From contig JXTC01000027.1 of assembly GCA_002914845.1 (NCBI GenBank), positions 1,109,873-1,173,872 of the forward strand: a stretch of 64,000 bases of DNA. The letters run 5' to 3'. The notes under the pieces were generated by a model that did not search any database, had not been told where the DNA came from, and saw only the letters and a program-made list of their open reading frames with translations. Numbering within the stretch: the stretch's first letter is position 1; the number at the start of each line of letters is the position of its first letter. This document shows positions 22,660-32,968 of this stretch, one piece after another. Position numbers and translations under genes: made by a program. This stretch comes from Trema orientale. Lineage: Eukaryota; Streptophyta; Magnoliopsida; Rosales; Cannabaceae.

Positions 22660-23845
22660 TGGTTTAAAATTAAAATGAATAAAATAAAATACAAATTATT
22701 GGCTAAACATTTTCTTTGATATATGTATTTAGAATAGAAGAGACCTAACAGAACAACTAGCATAGATCATGACTTAAACCACGTCAGAACATGGGTTATG
22801 CCTAGCACGGTCCAATTATATGGGCCGTGATGGAATGTGTGTAACATGACACGATTAATTGGCACAGCACAATCCAACATACTAGTATGTAGACACAATA
22901 CAGTATGGCATGCTAGCAGCCAGACTGGTACAACACATTAACAAGTCATACATATAAATTATATATAGTTTTTAATTATTTTACTTATCCAAGAGTGTCT
23001 TCGATTTATTAGTTTTTCCTTTCTTTCTTCATCTAAAATTAACTCTAAATTAATTGGCCAAATTTTGCTCAAAGAACTGGCATGTCTAAGGGATGTAGGC
23101 AAATACAGCATGACATAAAGTACGGTACGATATATTATTCATGGTCTAATGGGCTGTAGAGCTAAAAACGTTTTATTTTAGGCATAACATTGTACGGTAT
23201 GACTAAAAAGTTAGCTATATCTGGCAATATACGTATCACGTTTGTACTCAATTTAAATAGGTCGAGCCACATTTAATTAATAATTTTGATAGCATTAATT
23301 TTGAAGAACATTTAATTATTTAAACATGATCTATTACATCAACGATGCAGATCCTGGATATAAAAATTGATAAGACTGATCCCCTAACTATTCATCTAAT
23401 AGTGATGCTCGAATTTATAGTAAAGTTGATTTTGTTATATAGGGTACTTATATTAATTCATAAATAGTTAAAGAAAAGACATAAAAACTCCTTAAGATAA
23501 AATAGAAAACAATTAAAGTTCATTGGCAATATTTCATATTTTCAATGTTAGAGTTCTATGAGATGAGTTAGAAAACTTTCTCCTTATTCCTTTAATTTTG
23601 TTTTTTTAATTTCAAATCCAAAAACTCAATGCAAGATACATATTGCATTAATAAAAAAAAAAAAAACTATAACGATGTTATTGGAAAAGGGAACTACTAA
23701 CTAGTAATAATCATCATCAGAACGGAGATTCATCAAACACTTGAAGGCTTGAAGCTTGACCAAGTTTTGAGATTATGAACTCTAAACTGGCATCTAAATT
23801 CCCAGCTTACCACATCGAATACTACATCCCAATGCTGATAAAATA
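22660..23845 (+). pseudogene. 3' flank of the lost RLP gene plus an inverted 3'-exon fragment
   Basis: 22695-22730 and 23280-23590 match the RLP1 3' flank at 13865-14120 ('aacattttctttgatat', 'gactgatcccctaact', 'attaaagttcattggcaat', 'gagatgagtta'), split by a CACGATA-type repeat. At about 23800-23845, on the - strand, tttatcagcattgggat followed by gatgtggtaag matches the RLP2 3' exon region (39806-39848) in the same order and spacing. A piece of the lost gene's 3' end therefore survives inverted. Confidence 0.55.
22740..23290. repeat. CACGATA-type dispersed repeat
   Basis: Rich in short variants such as tagcacgg, acacgatt, ggcacag, tacggtacgata and ggcatgctag. The same vocabulary fills 61146-61375 and 61850-61975. 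It splits the paralogous ghost 3' flank, so it inserted later. No coding capacity. Class unknown. Confidence 0.45.
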
Positions 23846-24322
23846 TTTCGATCTTCCCTTTGTGTCAGCAACATATACAATTGTTTACCAACAGAGTTTT
23901 AACCCAAAAAAAGAAGCTCTATTTTAACTTCAAATGCTTATATTTAGCTCATTGAATATACATTTATAATTTCAGAAGAAATAAATGAATTAACAAACAT
24001 AGAATCTCATCATCAATTTCAGTATGTACAAATAGAGAGAAGAAAATATATGGTCTTTCAACTATCTGCCCTCTACAAAGGATAACTAAATGTGGATAGA
24101 ATGTATGTTCTTTAAGGCAAACTTTCATAGAGAATGTCGTGGTTGTTCAAGTTTGAAGGAAAATCCTCTTTAAATAAAAATATCAAAAGATATGTAAGAA
24201 TTTAATTTTTCGTTTTAACAAACATTAAATTTAACTTACTTATCATTTCAGATATTTTAAACTAGATATTCGAAAATTCGAAATTATCATTATGCCATTA
24301 GCTCAAAAATTACTCTTATACC
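23846..24322. other. AT-rich spacer
   Basis: 'ttttaacttcaaatgctta-attta-ctcattgaa' near 23925 matches 14327-14360 downstream of RLP1, so the duplicated block extends to here. No gene seen. Confidence 0.45.
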
Positions 24323-24763
24323 CTAATCCGTCTCCCAAATAAGAGAGTATTGTCTTAAACAGAATCCCTTAATTGTTCTCGGACACCTTTTTTTGCATTT
24401 TACACTTCAACTCGGATCATCTTTACATCGTTCCCCATCGTTTAGAAGAAGAAGTATTTTCCTTGATTCTGCCATTGCAAGGAAGGAAAAAAAAAATTAA
24501 TATATATATATGTAAGAGAAGAACACGTGTATATATATATATATATGCATGTAAGTATAACCAAATTAATTAAAATGATCTCCAAACATTAGATGTATGC
24601 TAAATTATTATACGATAATATATATGATACGTTTGAAGGAGTAATTAAGATTAGTGTTCTGGGGTTTTCCTAATTTTTGGAATTAACCCTTAAGCATGAT
24701 AATGCACCAATGAATTATGAGGTTAATACCGTCAGTTAGAAGAAGAAATTGAGCGAAGAAAGG

Positions 24764-25105
24764 GACACAGGCGCCAGAAGCTCCAGAGGCTCGGCGCCGC
24801 AGCGCCAGTAAGTGGCGCCACAGCGCCAGGAAGATGACGCCGCAGGACACAGGCACCAAAAGCTCCAGAGGCTTGGCGCCGCAGCGCCAGTAAGTGGCGC
24901 CCCAGCGCCAGGAAGACGGCGCCGCAGCGCCAAGTGCATGGCGCCGTGGCGCCACGACGTCCCTGGCGCCGCAGCACCAAGTGCATGGCGCCACGGCGCC
25001 GCGGCATCAATGCCTTGGTGCCGCAGCACCAAGTGCACGGCGCCGCGGCGCCACGGCATCAATGCCTTGGCGCTGTAGTGCCAGGCGCACAGCGCCGTGG
25101 CTCCA
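24764..25105. repeat. GC-rich GGCGCC minisatellite inside the LTR
   Basis: A sharp GC island in AT-rich DNA. An 82-bp unit beginning 'gacacaggc' is doubled (24764 and 24846). Then a 52-bp unit with 'ccgcagcaccaagtgca' repeats (24969 and 25021). The palindrome ggcgcc occurs many times. ORFs on both strands here (Ala/Pro/Arg-rich) are artefacts of composition. Confidence 0.8.
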
Positions 25106-25252
25106 GGTGAAGTTTTCACCACACAGCACGGCGTGGACCATTTGATGACCTCCTTATCATATGTGTCAAGACCTAAAGGATTGTTGTATAATTTAGTGAC
25201 ACTTCATCTCCTTATAACTTAAGTTATTTTACTTGTTAAGGCATTATTTGCC

Positions 25253-25260
25253 TATAAATA
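25253..25260 (+). promoter_or_regulatory. TATA box of the LTR
   Basis: TATAAATA in the context 'gcctataaatagagagccc', a textbook plant TATA box. It lies downstream of the GC-rich U3 repeats and upstream of a pyrimidine-rich stretch expected near the transcript start. Confidence 0.65.
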
Positions 25261-26487
25261 GAGAGCCCTCTCCTCGCTTGTAATCCGATTGTTCAGGACA
25301 TAAATCATCAGACAGTTTTCTTCTCTTTACTCTCACGCTCTCTCTATCTCATTCCTGCTCTGAGTGTTGCCTTCCTTCCAAAGCGACCATTCCCCCTCAC
25401 CACTTCATCTCATGTTTATCTCCAACCATTTCTTATCTTTGGTCCTCATCTGTGGCCATCATCACTTCTATTTTACTTTGTTTTCCTATCAAACCAAGGT
25501 TACACTACCAATACCTCCATTTCTCCCTTTCTCTCTCGTACATACACTACCCACACTACCCCCATCATCAACCCGTGATACATAATCCTCGCACTCTAGT
25601 GATTTGTGGGCCCCGAGCTACTCTCCTCGAACTCCGTGCTCGACCTGTGGCACAAGTTCAGGATTTTGTGTTCTCTCACTAACCCTCATTTATTTCTGTT
25701 ATTATTATTTCATTTATCATTATCTCTAATAATAATATGGCTGGTCTTACCGCCTAATAATTCTAGCTTCTCTAACTAACTGGCACATGGACGGCATCGC
25801 CTTCGTCAGTTTCTAATTATTTACTTTTCTGTATCTAACTCCTCTAACTAACTAGCATATGGACGGTATCGCCTTCGTCAGTTTCTAACTATTTATTTTT
25901 CTGCACTTTATTTCTATTTTTAACTTCTAGTTGACACCATGGTTGGTTTATTCGCCTCTGTCAACTAGATTCTTTATTTATTACTGCATTATTATATTAC
26001 CGTCGATCCGTAAGCTAGTTATCCTTGCAACCACCTGCGTACAAGGACGCCGTGGGAAGTGTTGTTCATCATTACAACCGCCTATCAGGACTTCGATACG
26101 CAGCGTCAGCGTTGTGATAACACTTACGTTATTATTACGCCATTATCATATTAATTATTATTGTATTGTAAGTACGTTATCCCTGCAACCGCTAACGTGG
26201 CAAGAACGTTGTAGGAAGAGTCATTTTATATCGACTGCCTATCAGGACTTTGACACGTAGACAGTGTTGTGATAACTCTTACACCTGTACACTAACCTTA
26301 ATCTCAATTTTTCTCTGTTTTATCTTAATTAATCACAGGTCCCGTTAATTAATCAGAACACAAAGTCCGATCCCGAACAATTAGTTTGTAGATAAGCAAC
26401 TAATATTGCACCATTGGTGTGAAAGATGGTGAAGAAAATCAAGATCATGAATGAGAAGAAATAAACTATCTTATGAGTATAAACCAT

Positions 26488-26881
26488 GTCAACCTTGCAC
26501 GGGAAACAAGATCACTGGGATGAACGACATTTTGATCCTATGTGTCTATATATATATATTTTATAGCAGTATAATTGGCTGAATATATAATAAAATATGA
26601 TTCTTCAAGTTAGCCAGTTATTCATTGGTACATATGTAAGACCAAAAATATTCTTTTAATATCTAATTTTTTTTCCTTTAATTTATTTAGATTGAATAAC
26701 AGCACATTTACAGGTTGGACTTGCTAAAAAAAGTTACATTTATAATTGTTTGTATATATACCTATACTTGTAAGTATCTTATAACTATAGACCATTACAA
26801 CCTTGCATGGGAACCAAAACTTCTGAGATGCACAACATTTTGTTGTTAATATATATTTTAAGTGCAGTATATAATTGGTTG
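26488..26881. other. Duplicated DEFL 5' flank
   Basis: Sequence just upstream of the DEFL pseudogene start (26460-26580: 'accttgca-gggaa', 'acattttg', 'gcagtataattggctg') recurs at 26775-26880 and 27012-27050. The promoter-proximal block was therefore duplicated about 310 bp away. No coding exon accompanies the second copy. Confidence 0.5.
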
Positions 26882-27011
26882 CCAACTGGGGCTAACTCAG
26901 TTGGTCCAAAGCTTGAGGGATGTGTGTGTGAGTTTGGGGGGTATGTTATTTTTTTTTTAAATTTGTAGTAAGTGGTGGTCATTAGTTAAGTCCCATTTTT
27001 TTTAAAAAAAA
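26882..27011 (+). mobile_element. SINE-like insertion with 21-bp target-site duplication
   Basis: Flanked by agtgcagtatataattggttg (26861-26881) and agtgcagcatataattggctg (27012-27032), differing at two sites. The insert starts with an A-box-like 'ggctaactcagttggtc' and ends in T8A9. The B box is not clear ('gagtttgggggg'), so it is either a decayed tRNA-type SINE or another short retroposon. Confidence 0.6.
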
Positions 27012-27599
27012 AGTGCAGCATATAATTGGCTGAGCAATAAAATATAAAACCTCCTGAATGTTAGCGGCCATGTTACACGTAGCTGCATAATACTGAAGAT
27101 TTAGATATTGAGAAAATATGACACAACTTTTCTATTGATTAAAGAGAGTATATATACACGAATACACGAATGAATTACAGAAAAAAAAAAGATAGATTTT
27201 CTAATCTAATTAATCAACCTAAATCAAGGAATTCACCAAATGTACAAATCCAAATAAATGACAAATAAAATATACAAATAATGTAGAAGTAGAATATATG
27301 ATTATATTTCTATAATATGGCACCACAAGCTTGGAGCTTTGGTCAATCTATCGGAGATCAAGTCTAATCTTGGTCTTTAGTATTAGATGAATTAATTTAT
27401 TAAATTATTTAATTGTATATTTTTGTATTTATCTAATTAGTTTCCTATATATTTAGATTTTGTAAATCATTTGAATTGAAAGCAAATCCCATAGATTAGT
27501 TTGATTTAGAATATTTGATTGATCCAATCTCATCTTGTACTTGTATATATACCTCATCTTTATTCAATGGAAATCAAGCCATTATTTCCCATCTCTATA

Positions 27600-27609
27600 T
27601 GGTATCAGA
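27600..27609 (+). other. Primer binding site of the + strand copia
   Basis: TGGTATCAGA, complementary to the 3' end of initiator methionine tRNA, lies at the 5' LTR edge, as usual in plant copia elements. Confidence 0.75.
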
Positions 27610-27663
27610 TAGGCTACGTTCCTGACCTGCTATTCTCTCTCTCTTTTTTTTTTTTCAACAATA

Positions 27664-30310
27664 ATGGCTTCCGACGACACCTCTACATCTACCATTGCAC
27701 ATACCACCATTCAAAATACTCAAGAACCAAATAATCCTCTTGTTACCATCAACACTACAAACATCACAAAGCTGACCACCACCAACTACATCACGTGGAG
27801 CCTCCAAATCCAATGTCTATTAGAAGGATATGATCTCTATAGCTTTGTTGACGGTTCTCATCCCAGTCCCACACCAACCATTACTGCTAATGGTAGCCCA
27901 GATCCAAATCCGGCCTACACAACGTGGAAACGTCAGGGTCGTCTTCTCTTCAGTGCACTCCTTGGTGCAGTCTCTTTACCCATCCAACCTCTTCTTGCCC
28001 ATACTACCACTTCACAAGAGGCTTGGACCACTTTGGCTAATACCTATACCAAACCAACCCGTGGTCACATCAAACAAATCAAGGACCAATTGAAAAATTG
28101 TGTCAAAGGTTCCAAGACAATCTCTGAGTATATGCAATTTATCAAGAATCTGGCCAACGAACTTCCTCTTCTCGGCAAGCCCGTTGATGACGAAGATCTA
28201 ATAGATAAGATTCTTGATAGCCTTGGCGAGGAATACAAAGAAATTGTCGACGCGGTTAATGCTCGTGAAACACCGATCTCCTTTGATGAAATTTATGAAA
28301 AACTCATCAACAAGGAAGCGTCTCTCCAACAATCACAGGCACTACTATCATCCTTTCCGATCACCGCCAATCCCATTAATCAACGTAACAATCAATCTTG
28401 GCGACCATCTCCCCCTTCTTGGCGTCCTTCCATAACCGCCTCTCACAGTCAAGGATAACATTCCAATGCTCCTCGTAATGATCGACCTCCACCACGTCCA
28501 TATCTTGGGTATTGCCAAGGATGTGGTGCTCAAGGACACACTATCAAGCGATGCTCAATTTTTCGACTTGTCACTGCCCAATCCTCTTCAGCTCCATTGG
28601 CAACACGTTCACAGGCTCCCCGTCCTACTTCTCCATGGCAACCTCGTGCACACTTTGCATCTCTTGAGACCATTTACACCCCTGCATGGCTACTTGATAG
28701 TGGGGCGTCGCACCATGTCACCATAGACTTGAATAATCTCTCACTTCATACTCCTTATGAAGGGTCTGATGACGTTATGATCGGCGATGGCTCGGGTCTT
28801 CACATTACCCATACCGGTTCCACCACCCTTCCTACCCCTACTCATACCTTTAATTTACATAATATCCTTTACGTGCCTAACATGAAAAAGAACCTTATTT
28901 CTATCTATCAGTTTTGCAACACTAATCATGTTTCTATTGAATTCTTACCCACTATTTTTCATGTGAAGGACCTAAGCACGGGGGCAATCCTTTTGACGGG
29001 CAAAACTAAAGATGGCGTTTATGAGTGGCCAACCTCTTCTCCAAAAGTGTCTTCTCCACTCGTTGTCTTTTCAAGTGTCAAGACCACTTCGTCCGAGTGG
29101 CACTCTAGATTAGGTCATCCATCATCACCTATTCTTAAACATGTTATGTCAATATTTTCTTTACCTCATTCTATGTCAGAAAACTCTCATTGTAATACAT
29201 GTTTAAGCAATAAAAGTCATAAGCTTCTTTTTTCTACATCTACAATTGTTTCTTCACATCCTTTACAAATCATATTTTCTGATGTTTGGACCTCCCCTGT
29301 ATACTCTGTTGATGATTTCAAGTATTATGTTTGTTGATCATTTTACACGTTATGTATGGTATTACCCCTTAAAGAAGAAATCTCATGTTTGTAATGTTTT
29401 TATCCGCTTCAAAGCACTAGTAGAAAATCACTTCAAACACTCTATTGTCACTCTTTACTCCGATAATGGTGGGGAATATCAAGCATTAGATCAATTTTTA
29501 TCTCTTCATGGAATTTCTCATCTTACCTTTCCTCCATATACACCTGAACACAATGGATTCTCCAAACGTCGACATCGACATATTATAGAAACTAGTCTTT
29601 CTCTACTCACTCATTCCTCACTCCCGCTCACATACTGGAACTATGCCTTTGCCACTGCTGTGTATCTCATTAATCGCATGCCAACACCTACACTTTCTCT
29701 TTCCTTTCCTTATGAGTCTCTTTTCTGCTCTCCACCAAACTACACAAAGCTCCGTATCTTTGGTTGTTTATGTTATCCATGTCTTCGTCCCTATTCTAGT
29801 CACAAACTTGAATCTCGATCCATCCCTTGTGTGTTTGTTGGGTACTCCCAAACCCAAAGTGCATATCTCTATTTTGATCATTCTACTTCCAAAATCTACA
29901 CATCTCGTCATGTCAAATTTGTGGAATTCATCTTTCTATTCAAATCTACTCACACTTATCAAAGTCGTCCAAATCCAGAAACACTCCCAAATTGGTTTCC
30001 ATCAGCATCTTTTCTTCCCAATACGGTTGTGCCACTCAGTACTCCCTCAACAGCCTCGCCCCTGAGCTCGGATCCATCTCACTACCACTTTCCGGTTACC
30101 CGTCCCACATCCTCGATTGACTGCACACCATCTGAAACTTCACGTCCCGTAACCAACCCTTCACTCCCTCTCTACCAAACTTCGGTCGATCGACCTCCAC
30201 CACCCGGTCGAGCGGAACAGTCCAAAGACTCCACCAATAGCCCACAAAACCTATCCTCTCCTCCCTTACCACTCTCTCAAGATCCTCTTCCTCCAAACCC
30301 ACCAAATTAA
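27664..30310 (+). pseudogene. Copia gag-protease-integrase, broken by a stop and a frameshift
   Basis: Gag begins MASDDTSTSTIAHTT and has the copia-type capsid region (KLTTTNYITW, then W-TLANTYTKP and QIKDQLKN). An in-frame TAA at 28456-28458 precedes the zinc knuckle CQGCGAQGHTIKRC (C-x2-C-x4-H-x4-C). Protease follows with WLLDSGASHHVT, then a pre-integrase domain (WHSRLGHPS) and the CNTC half of the integrase zinc finger. Near 29325-29337 the frame shifts by one base. The next frame carries the integrase core, with acidic residues in FSDVW, YSDNGGEY and PEHNG. Translation ends in a Ser/Pro-rich tail at the 3' LTR. Copia normally continues into RT and RNase H, absent here. Not functional on its own. 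Confidence 0.85.
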
Positions 30311-31020
30311 TTTATTAAATTATTTAATTGTATATTTTTGTATTTATCTAATTAGTTTCCTATATATTTAGATTTTGTAAATCATTTGAATTGAATGCAA
30401 ATCCCATAGATTAGGTTGATTTAGAATATTTGATTGATCTAATCTCATCTTGTACTTGTATATATACCTCATCTTTATTCAATGGAAATCAAGCCATTAT
30501 TTCCCATCTCTATATTTAGATAAAGAAAACATGGGATGATGTTGATCGAATAAGCAATTGCGTCGCAGAGGCTTGGCGATTTCTGGGGTGGCGTCTCAAA
30601 ACTGGAGATATGACAAGGGGAAGGAAAATGGTGGTGAGCGGGTTGACGATCAATTGATGCAGGTGGCACGGCTGTGAGATTTGAAAAATTATATCTGAAG
30701 TTTTGATTTTTCTTTTTAAATCATGAAATTAATTTCTTTTTAAAAAAAATAGTGGGACAAATGATAATTTCTGGGATGAAAAAAAAAAATAGACAGATGA
30801 AACGATGGGCTCTTGATACCATATTGAAGATTTAAAAATTGAGAAAATATGGCATAATTTTCATTGACAAGAGGGAGAATATATACAGAAATATACAAAT
30901 GTGATTACAAAGAAAAGATTGATTTCCTAATTTAATCAAATCAAGCTAAATCTAGAAATTGAAAAAACATACTAATATAAATAAATGATAAATAAATTTA
31001 TAAAAGGAATATAATCACTT

Positions 31021-31403
31021 TTCCTTAATACATAAACCCGAATAATACTTTTAATTATACTTATTTTTGTCCGTCTGTCTTAGATAATTTTCAATACGTA
31101 ATTCAGATTGAATTGCAGCACATTTATAAGTTGGCCGATTTGCTAACAAATTAAAGTACATTTATAATGTATGTATAATGAATTAGACGACCATAGTTGA
31201 AAAGACCGCCCTGTATTTTAAACTTTTTTACTGGCGTAAATGATTTACTTTCCTAAAGATAAAAAAAAATCATTATTCCTAATTTCCAGTATTATATAGA
31301 ATGCAATTTAATCTTAGAGCAAGCGGATAAATGGTTAACACTATGAAGTGAAGAACTAGACAAATTTCTCTTTTTTTTTATTTTTTATCTTTTTTATGGA
31401 GGT
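31021..31403. other. Spacer shared with other loci
   Basis: 31110-31260 ('gattgaattgcagcacatttataagttgg', 'gaccatagttgaa') matches 26690-26740 and 55740-55800. No gene seen. Confidence 0.45.
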
Positions 31404-31532
31404 TACTATAGTAAGAGCGCCCCTACGTAAGGTCTCTGTTTATACACCGTTTGATGGGAATCTGTGGGGATAGATTCCCATCAAATGGTATATAAACAGG
31501 GCTTTACGTAGGGACGTCCCTACTGTAGATAC
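31404..31532. repeat. Near-perfect hairpin with arms of about 60 bp
   Basis: The left arm (cctacgtaagg, then tctgtttatacaccgtttga, then tgggaatct) is matched in reverse complement by the right arm (agattccca, tcaaatggtatataaacagg, gctttacgtaggg). The loop is about 9 bases (gtggggat). Outer parts pair less well ('ctatagtaagagcgcccct' against 'gggacgtccctactgtag'). It could be a tiny foldback MITE or a MIRNA-like precursor. Confidence 0.65.
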
Positions 31533-31723
31533 GCCCCTTTTTTATATGGCATTTGAAAAGTTTAAGTGCAAGATGCAAACATAAAGCCTATATTGAGAAA
31601 AAAAAATATAAAGCCTATATGCCAATTATTTTTTAAAAGATAATTAAAAGGCAAATGTTTGCACTATTCATGCTAATAAATAAGTGAGATCATGTATGTA
31701 TTTTGGGTCCGGGGCTCACCTCA

Positions 31724-31754
<31 letters not shown>

Positions 31755-31993
31755 ACCTTTTTCAAAGAGGGCTCACGTCTGTTAATATAACCATAGGTAA
31801 TTTTTAACATTGCTCGATTATAATTGGTGGAAATGTTATATTATCTTCCAATGACAAAGCTCTTAACCTTTTTATATATATCTCTTTAATTGTTTTATCT
31901 TTGTCAAGTAGAAAGAAATAATAGAGTTCGCTAGGGAGGTCTAGCTGAGTACCAACGTACTATATGGTTAGTTTCTCCTTGTTTCATGCTATA
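31533..31993. other. Spacer with (TTA)n microsatellite
   Basis: 'atggcatttgaaaag' and 'gttatattatcttccaatgacaaagctctta' mark it as another copy of the distal RLP upstream block (compare 2585-2880). A (TTA)9 run lies at 31727-31754. No gene seen. Confidence 0.5.
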
Positions 31994-32781
31994 ACGTAGT
32001 CAGATTTTTGTCTATTAGGGCGACATCTATGTCGTCCCAAAGTCAGCGACAGTGCCAATAGCGATTTATTGAGACAACATATTTTTTTAGTGGCGAGAAT
32101 TTTTAGCGCGATTAAATCATGCGAAAGAAAAAACACTGTGAAAGCTACTGGGCGACGACTGTTGTCCTAATAGGTATATGTTTTTTATCATAATATAAAA
32201 AATAAATAATATTATCGTCAATTAGGAATGTCGAATTATATATGCAAATAATATTATCGTTTATTGATAATTATAAACATAAATGTCACCCCAATGGGTG
32301 ACTCATGAAAATTTGCATTTTTTTTTACCACCTAAATATTCGGAAAAATTAAAATTTTGACTTTATATCTATTGAGCGTAACATATATCAACCCAATAGG
32401 TACGTATGTGCCCCAGTAGGTGACTCATAAAAATTTGTGTAGTATTATTTGTACAGCCAAAATTTCTGGAGAGATTAAATACTGGGGCGGCATATGTTGC
32501 CCCAATAAGTACATATGTGACTCCAATGGTGCCACCTAAAAATTTGAAAATTGACGTCACATTGTTTATACTATTTAAATTTTTAGAGAAATTAAAATTT
32601 TGACATTATATTTATTAAGGAGACATGATTTTATATTCTTGCACCTGACTTATTGGAGTGGCAGACAATGTCTTCCCAATAGGTGTCTATGGGATGATAA
32701 TATTAGGACGATCTTTTGGGTTGACATTAGGGTCTATTAGGACAACAAATATCGCCCTATTAGGCTCTTTTTCTCTAAGTG
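31994..32781. mobile_element. CACTA-like non-autonomous DNA element
   Basis: The complement of the right end reads CACTTAGAGAAAAAGAG then CCTAATAGGGCGATA. The left end reads cgtagtcagatttttg then tctattagggcgaca. These are diverged inverted termini with a near-CACTA start. The interior repeats short 'ggcgacat...tgtcgcccc...aataggt' motifs in both orientations, like the subterminal repeats of CACTA transposons. No transposase. The 3-bp target duplication is not clear. Confidence 0.5.
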
Positions 32782-32968
32782 ATTGCATTTGAAAAGCTTT
32801 AAAACTAATACAAAAACCTAAACACTACATACCAATTACAATTAAAAACATTACTAATTTGGCAATTAAAAATATTACTAACTAAATAGCGTTTTTTTTT
32901 TTTGAAGAATTAAACAGCATATGTCATCACAAACTAAAAAAAAAAATGTAGGATCCATATGTAACTTA

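Larger units (their letters stand above)
24655..26379 (+). mobile_element. Solo LTR with ATTAG target-site duplication
   Basis: Starts TGTTCTGGGG and ends TCCCGAACA, short inverted termini of TG...CA type. It is flanked by ATTAG on both sides (24650-24654 and 26380-26384). U3-like GC-rich tandem repeats precede a TATA box at 25253; the downstream part has two more internal duplications (72-bp period from about 25770, and about 155-bp period from about 26020). No internal coding region, primer binding site or second LTR, so it is a solo LTR in the intron of the DEFL pseudogene. Confidence 0.75.
24323..26487 (-). pseudogene. Defensin-like (DEFL) pseudogene split by an LTR
   Basis: Exon 1 (26412-26487, 76 nt, the same length as in the intact gene) encodes a signal peptide beginning MVYTHKIVYFFSFMIL. 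The following donor is weak (GTGCAA). Exon 2 starts at 24468 after ATGGCAG and is collinear with the intact copy to its first Cys. The codon for the second Cys is then TGA (24407-24409), and the frame runs on past Cys-like positions to a TAG at 24323-24325 without the final C-x-C. The intron carries a 1,725-bp LTR (24655-26379). Homology to the gene at 18869-19387 is clear from 'aaccat' at the start codon through 'catgaatgagaagaaat' and 'gatcatctttacatcg'. Confidence 0.7.
27389..30515 (+). mobile_element. Ty1/copia retrotransposon (RE1/Ale-like), RT-RNase H deleted
   Basis: LTRs 27389-27599 and about 30303-30514 differ at about three sites over some 210 bp, so the insertion is young. TTAGA occurs just before the 5' LTR (27384-27388) and again at 30516-30520, next to the 3' LTR end, a likely 5-bp target duplication. 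The primer binding site follows the 5' LTR directly. The coding region has gag, protease and integrase, but the sequence then runs from a Ser/Pro-rich linker straight into the 3' LTR. Reverse transcriptase and RNase H are missing and there is no polypurine tract. It is nested in the - strand copia. Confidence 0.8.
27091..31020 (-). mobile_element. Remnant Ty1/copia element, - strand (outer element)
   Basis: Two related terminal segments, 27091-27322 and 30822-31020 ('tgaagattta', 'attgagaaaatatg', then 'gaatat' or 'gaatata'), lie in the same orientation and are read as LTRs. On the - strand the 30822 copy is followed by TGGTATCAAGAGC (complement of 30809-30821), an initiator-tRNA primer binding site. 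Only short pieces of internal sequence remain (30521-30808, 27323-27383), and the + strand copia sits between them. Boundaries are approximate. Confidence 0.55.

Noticed and set aside
24683..25145. Overlapping Ala/Pro/Arg-rich ORFs on both strands
   Set aside because: They are translations of the GGCGCC tandem repeat inside an LTR; all frames are open because of composition.
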